Assembly (NCBI RefSeq): GCF_901709675.1
Contig: NC_051094.1
Location: forward strand, 8,364,501-8,428,500
From: Syngnathus acus
Taxonomy: Eukaryota; Chordata; Actinopteri; Syngnathiformes; Syngnathidae
Reading direction: 5' to 3'
DNA length: 64,000 bases
The position numbers were made by a program, and so were the translations under genes. Under the pieces are notes generated by a model, which worked only from the letters and a program-made list of their open reading frames with translations, was not told the DNA's origin and did no database searches. Below, in pieces: positions 60,914-64,000 of this stretch (position 1 is the stretch's first letter; every line of letters begins with the position of its first letter).

Positions 60914-61696
60914 TCAGCGATAACAGAAGAGAACAAGGCAGCATCCTCTCCAAGTGGGTCACATCGCAGGAGCATTGCGTAAGCATAAACACTGCCGTCC
61001 CTGTGCTACGTCCTTACTTTGCACACACCTGCACACACACATGCACTCTTTGCAAAGAGCTTACTGTTCATGGATCAGCCTTTTTGAAACAGCCTGTTGT
61101 GTTTATTTCACAGGCTGAATGGTGCCATGCTGTTGTCCACCTTGCTCCTCTCATGTCCCTTCCTCTCAGTGGATTTGTTATATTGTGACAACCTGTGGAG
61201 TGGATCCGCCTCAATGTTGACTGCCAGGATGACATAGCAACTATTCCCTACTGCAAACCCTGAAAACACATAACAGCCTGTAAGAAGTACACAAAAGCAC
61301 AGAATTCAACTTCAGTTCATTACATTATAGTGCAGAATCACAACAGAAGTTGTTTCAGAGTACTTTATACAAGGAGCAGGCCTTGAACCCCGTTTCTCAC
61401 TTAATTGTGGATGAATAATATATCAAGAATTATACATATAAAATATAAATATATATATAATAATTATCATGAGAATGTTTGTGTTGTACTCATCATGCTC
61501 TCTTTCAATACCATACATTTGTTTAAATGTGTTTGTATTGTTCTGAAATTTTGTTTAAAGACCCTAAAACCATTTAAGTGCCGTAAATACTATAAAAAAA
61601 CATGCATACGGTGTATTTAAATAGGATACTTCTATATCAGAGATTTTTAGTTATTGTGTGGGGGTTCTCCAACTCAATAAAGGGGGTGATTACTGT

Positions 61697-61865
61697 ATAA
61701 CGAGACTCACAAACATACATTCTTTATCCTCCGTGAAAAATGACTAATATTACCGCAACTTATTGAGGAGTTATGACCATCTCCCCCAGCTGCACGTATA
61801 TCTGTATGTTTGTATTATACTGCTCCCTGGTGGCCAAGGTGAGCACATCAGAAGGAGCGGTCAAT
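61697..61865. repeat. Dispersed repeat copy 2 with CTCF-like core
   Basis: It matches 27171-27330 in order and orientation. Its core CTGCTCCCTGGTGGCC (61820-61835) reads CCACCAGGGAGCAG on the - strand. Confidence 0.5.
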
Positions 61866-62149
61866 CATGCGCATACTGTTTTTTTTTTTTTACATTTTTA
61901 TTCAATTGCGTTCCGTGGAAAGATAATTTGAGATATGATAAGATAATTTGATATCTGAGATAAGCAGGGTTATGGTATGAATCAAACCATGTCGTTTTTG
62001 TCTTAGTTGGTTCTTTTTCCAATCACTCACTGTGGCTGCTTTCTATTGATCTGCATTTTGTTTCGGTTTGTTGGTTGCTTTCCACTTTTGTGTGGTTCCG
62101 AGTTGAATGGTTAAGACAGTTGTAGTTAGACTATAAATCATTGCAGACC

Positions 62150-62530
62150 AGCTTTATTAAAGTCCAAATACCAATGATATTCAAACAACTACGATTTCTT
62201 TCGTTAAAATGTCACCAATGGGGGAGAACCACGGATATGTACATGGGTGAGAATCAAGCAATTATGAAGCTGAGCAAGGATGGAAAATCAATCAGTTGTT
62301 TCACTAACAGCGGCCATCGCAAAATAGCCATTTTGAATGCTCAGAATAAGCATCGACGGTCAAAACAACAAATGTCAAAGGTCAACCTGCAGACTTAAAC
62401 CCTACAGAGGATGCATTTTACTTGCTTAAGAGGAGACTGCATCCTCTCAAAATATTCAACAATGGAGAGAGGTTGTGGTGAAAGCATCAAAAAAAGAATG
62501 CAAGTTTGGCGAGAAGTTACTGCTTGTCAT
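62150..62530 (+). mobile_element. Degenerate Tc1/mariner transposase fragment
   Basis: Within 62380-62520 broken frames give the words LNPTEDAFYLLKRRL, QQWREVVVKASKKEC, which follow the order of the C-terminal end of fish Tc1 transposases (DLNPIE.AF.LLK.RL, then VKAW..I..EEC). Frameshifts and stops interrupt it and no terminal repeats were found. Confidence 0.55.
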
Positions 62531-62959
62531 TCATTGTAATGTAATACACAAACTAGGGAGTTTCCTCCAACAGGTGATTGTTTTGCTCGTCTCGCCTCCA
62601 CCCTCCGTTTTTACCAGTGTTGTGACGCATTCATACACGTGTTTGCACACGTATGTAAATAAACACAGCTGCGACGCAGCCTGTATGTGTTTTATGCACA
62701 ATCCACAGTATGCGCTTGTGTATGTGTGCATGTATAGGCGGAGGGTGTGATCATGAAAAAAAAAGGAGCAGCCAAGCCAGTTGTTGGACGGTTTCAAATT
62801 CCCCTTTGCACTGACAGAGGAGGGAGGATGTGAGTACGTGTGTGTACGTGTGCGTGTGTGTGTGAGTCAGGAGAGCAGTTCCAATCAGGGAAGAAATGAC
62901 AGACAGATACACAGACAGACACACAGACCTCAGAAATGGAAAGCAGAGGGGAGAGACAG

Positions 62960-63167
62960 ACAGGATAGGGTGAGCAGGGGGCGGGGCTATGTTGGATGGG
63001 CGTGGCTTTTACGGCGTCACCCGCCGTTGCCTCTGCGAGTGGGCGGTCCTGCGAGAGGCGGCATCCAATAGGAGCAGACGCGGGTCGTGTCGCCATGGTG
63101 ACGGGGCTGTGCCCAAGGAGGTTGTGATGGGTTGACAGGTGCGTGACAATCGGAGCTCTCTGCAAGC
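62960..63167 (+). promoter_or_regulatory. GC-rich promoter and 5' UTR of the SSBP-family gene
   Basis: A Sp1-type GC box (GGGGCGGGGC, about 62979-62988) and CpG-rich DNA precede the start codon at 63168. There is no TATA box, as is usual for a broadly expressed CpG-island promoter. Confidence 0.55.
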
Positions 63168-63223
63168 ATGTACGCCAAAGGCAAGAGCAGCAACGTGCCG
63201 TCCGACAGCCAAGCCAGAGAAAA
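63168..63223 (+). CDS. Single-stranded DNA-binding protein 2/3/4 (SSBP family), first coding exon
   Basis: The ATG opens MYAKGKSSNVPSDSQAREK, the conserved start of the SSBP2/SSBP3/SSBP4 family, and the exon ends at a strong GTAAGT donor in phase 2 (AA|G for the Lys). The LUFS/LisH part of the protein would follow in exon 2, beyond the window. These proteins are nuclear co-regulators that bind LDB1 and stabilise LIM-homeodomain complexes. The MYAKGK start is closest, from memory, to SSBP4 and then SSBP2; the paralogue cannot be settled from one exon. Everything from 63224 to the window end is intron 1, with no other feature seen. Confidence 0.88.
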
Positions 63224-64000
63224 GTAAGTTTTCTGAATGGAGGAGGAAACCGAGGGTGATGGAGGAGGTGGGCGGGGATGGTCTTGCGTGCAGCCGCGCT
63301 CAGGCTTGCAAACACGGAGTCGCGGGATTCAGCTCCCCTGCTCCGGCTTGGAAAGTTGACCCGCTTGCTTTATTCTAGGAAAGACGGACACTTTTTTTTA
63401 AATTGATTTTGTTCCTTGACAACATGGTTACAATACAATGCGCAGTTGTCTGTCTAATTTTATGTTTGGTGTGCGAAATATGAACTTGTGAATCGCTTTT
63501 GTACAAGCATTTCAAATACTGGCGGATAACAGTGTAATCCACATGCGAAAAAGAAACTACCGGTAGACAGTGCGTGGATGCACATGGAGGAAGTGCGCGC
63601 ATTCGCCTGCTGCATGCATGTGTGCTCGGAATTCTCGAAAAATAATTCCTGTTGTGGAGATTTGCGTAGAGGATTTAACGCTAATCGGAAAGTGCTTGTC
63701 TTTTTTGTATTCACATGTAGCTAATCTAACAAATCAAGGTGCTTATGGACAAAAGCATGTTGTCTAACGCACTGTATACGTTTTCCTTTACCATTCGTAA
63801 ATGTTTCTCTTCTATGTTCTCGTCCAATATTGGTTATTTGCACTGTATTACTGCATTATGTTGTCAGAAAAGCTTTACAATTTGTTCTTGAAAGTTTTGA
63901 AGAAGTGCTTGACTGTTGACAGATGACACTTTTCCAAGTGAAAACTTGGGTTTGAGTAAATTACCAATGGATGATGATATGCAACACATTCTGTCAGCCG

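Larger units (their letters stand above)
53202..62150. other. Gene-poor interval
   Basis: No ORF here shows a recognisable domain or splice-consistent neighbours. It contains a CTCF-like CACTAGATGGCAC (about 54189-54201), homopolymer tracts, a C-run (60661-60672), a G-run (60895-60913) and a dispersed repeat copy (61697-61865). Several mixed-composition stretches (about 55200-55290, 55590-55735 and 57980-58110) look more constrained than the background and could be regulatory elements; this is an impression only. Confidence 0.45.

Noticed and set aside
62141-62750. Two ORFs of 85-91 codons as host genes
   Set aside because: They overlap a frameshifted Tc1-type transposase remnant.
1-64000. 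CRISPR arrays, operons or ribosome-binding sites
   Set aside because: The window is spliced vertebrate DNA; the tandem arrays seen are satellites and microsatellites with no spacer structure.

Overview
The window is vertebrate nuclear DNA, most likely from a teleost fish. Its genes are split by GT..AG introns, it is rich in CA/GT microsatellites and carries tails of repeats familiar from fish genomes. A convergent pcsk5-rfk gene pair opens it, an arrangement I recall as shared with other vertebrates. The species cannot be named from the sequence. Exon boundaries were set by eye from splice sites, reading phase and family alignment. For each spliced gene listed, the exon lengths sum to an intact reading frame.

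Layout: (1) 27-5013 (+) is the 3' part of pcsk5: the cysteine-rich repeats, a membrane segment and an acidic cytoplasmic tail. (2) 6697-8784 (-) is a complete four-exon riboflavin kinase gene (rfk), with three evenly spaced TGAGTCA motifs behind its promoter. (3) 12588-14645 (+) is an intronless piggyBac-derived transposase-like gene with its three catalytic aspartates. (4) 17358-22027 is a large inverted-repeat element. Its arms carry tRNA-like pol III boxes and its core is a satellite of ten ~235-bp units, each with two hairpins and a DR1-like nuclear-receptor motif. (5) 24924-53201 is a cluster of arrestin-domain (ARRDC3-like) genes: one short, unusual gene on the + strand and six complete genes on the - strand, plus one stray pseudo-exon. 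A secreted C-type lectin-like gene (41389-42727, +) lies inside the cluster. (6) 53.2-63.1 kb is gene-poor. (7) 63168-63223 (+) is the first coding exon of an SSBP2/3/4-family gene that runs off the right edge.

The arrestin genes share intron phases and exon sizes (exon 4 usually 97 nt, exon 5 usually 257 nt), so they arose by tandem duplication. They differ in tail: four have a PPxY motif for Nedd4-type ubiquitin ligases and two end before it. The + strand gene lacks most of the arrestin N domain and ends in a basic, nuclear-signal-like tail. The most interesting targets are this truncated arrestin gene, the satellite with its DR1 motifs and hairpins, the intact piggyBac-derived gene, and the TGAGTCA repeat near rfk.
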